Assembly: GCF_035946395.1 (NCBI RefSeq)
Contig: NZ_DASYZI010000140.1
Location: 1-64,000 of the forward strand
Source: Actinocrinis sp035946395
GTDB lineage: Bacteria > Actinomycetota > Actinomycetes > Streptomycetales > Catenulisporaceae
Direction of reading: 5' to 3'
Length of the DNA stretch: 64,000 bases
Shown: positions 63,911 to 64,000 of the stretch, one piece after another
Layout of the letters: each line of letters begins with the position of its first letter
Position numbering within the stretch: the stretch's first letter is position 1
Program-made: the position numbers and the translations under genes
Notes under the pieces: model-generated
Told to the model about the DNA's origin: nothing
Seen by the model: the letters and a program-made list of their open reading frames with translations, nothing else
Databases searched by the model: none

Positions 63911-64000
63911 AGGCGACCGGGTGAGCTGTCTGAACCATCCGAGTACTGCTAGACCTGGGTCCGGCGCGGATTGGCGACGCTGTCGGGCCACAGGGTCTGA

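Overview
This is a chromosomal window from a very GC-rich actinomycete. The evidence is the strong GC bias at third codon positions, many GTG/TTG starts, a WhiB protein, a four-gene conservon, a class E sortase, a DUF397/helix-turn-helix/DUF574-methyltransferase group, PknG and many secreted hydrolases. Two acid-active peptidase families (S53 sedolisin, G1 glutamic peptidase) beside plant- and chitin-degrading enzymes suggest a soil, possibly acid-tolerant, member of the Streptomyces/Catenulispora/Actinospica type; that placement is inference. No tRNA, rRNA, insertion sequence, CRISPR or complete prophage was seen.

Layout. 0-5.6 kb: a 5'-truncated secreted polygalacturonase-like enzyme, an arsenate-reductase-like phosphatase, an SGNH hydrolase, a PAP2 membrane phosphatase and a class E sortase. 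5.7-13.6 kb: an envelope-glycan group (HAD hydrolase, YfhO-type membrane protein, GT2 and GT4 glycosyltransferases, methyltransferase, LPG-synthase-like membrane protein). 14-24 kb: an amidohydrolase and a glycine betaine/choline-type ABC importer whose binding protein is split from its permease/ATPase operon by a complete cvnABCD conservon on the opposite strand. 24-27 kb: sedolisin and RNase Z. 26.5-32 kb: an unusual trio of an EccE-like soluble protein, a membrane LysM-BTAD regulator and a MinD-like protein lacking both P-loop lysines. 32-42.6 kb: proline iminopeptidase, alpha-glucosidase, WhiB, an HTH/TPR regulator, nitric oxide synthase oxygenase, G1 peptidase, an orphan KdpE and a broken Nramp transporter.

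43.6-50.7 kb holds a compact signalling operon: coiled-coil protein, PknG-like kinase, PP2C phosphatase, VWA protein and FHA protein. Kinase, phosphatase and FHA protein each carry pairs of the same small Cys4 zinc-ribbon, which suggests a physically assembled phospho-signalling unit. 50.8-53.2 kb is a DUF397/HTH/methyltransferase group. 53.2-59.9 kb holds two paralogous GH18 chitinases flanking a MocR/YczE pair; both chitinase promoter regions contain sequences matching the DasR (GlcNAc-responsive) operator at 11 of 12 core positions. 60-64 kb has an FmdB-type zinc ribbon, aminopeptidase P and an HTH/TPR regulator.

The window also holds gene debris: an Nramp gene with frameshift and internal deletion, a collapsed phospholipase-C-type gene, an EF-hand gene interrupted by frameshifts, a possible response-regulator stub, and a 43-codon frame that is a class E sortase sorting signal without a protein in front. 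Convergent gene pairs are mostly separated by long perfect hairpins acting as two-way terminators.
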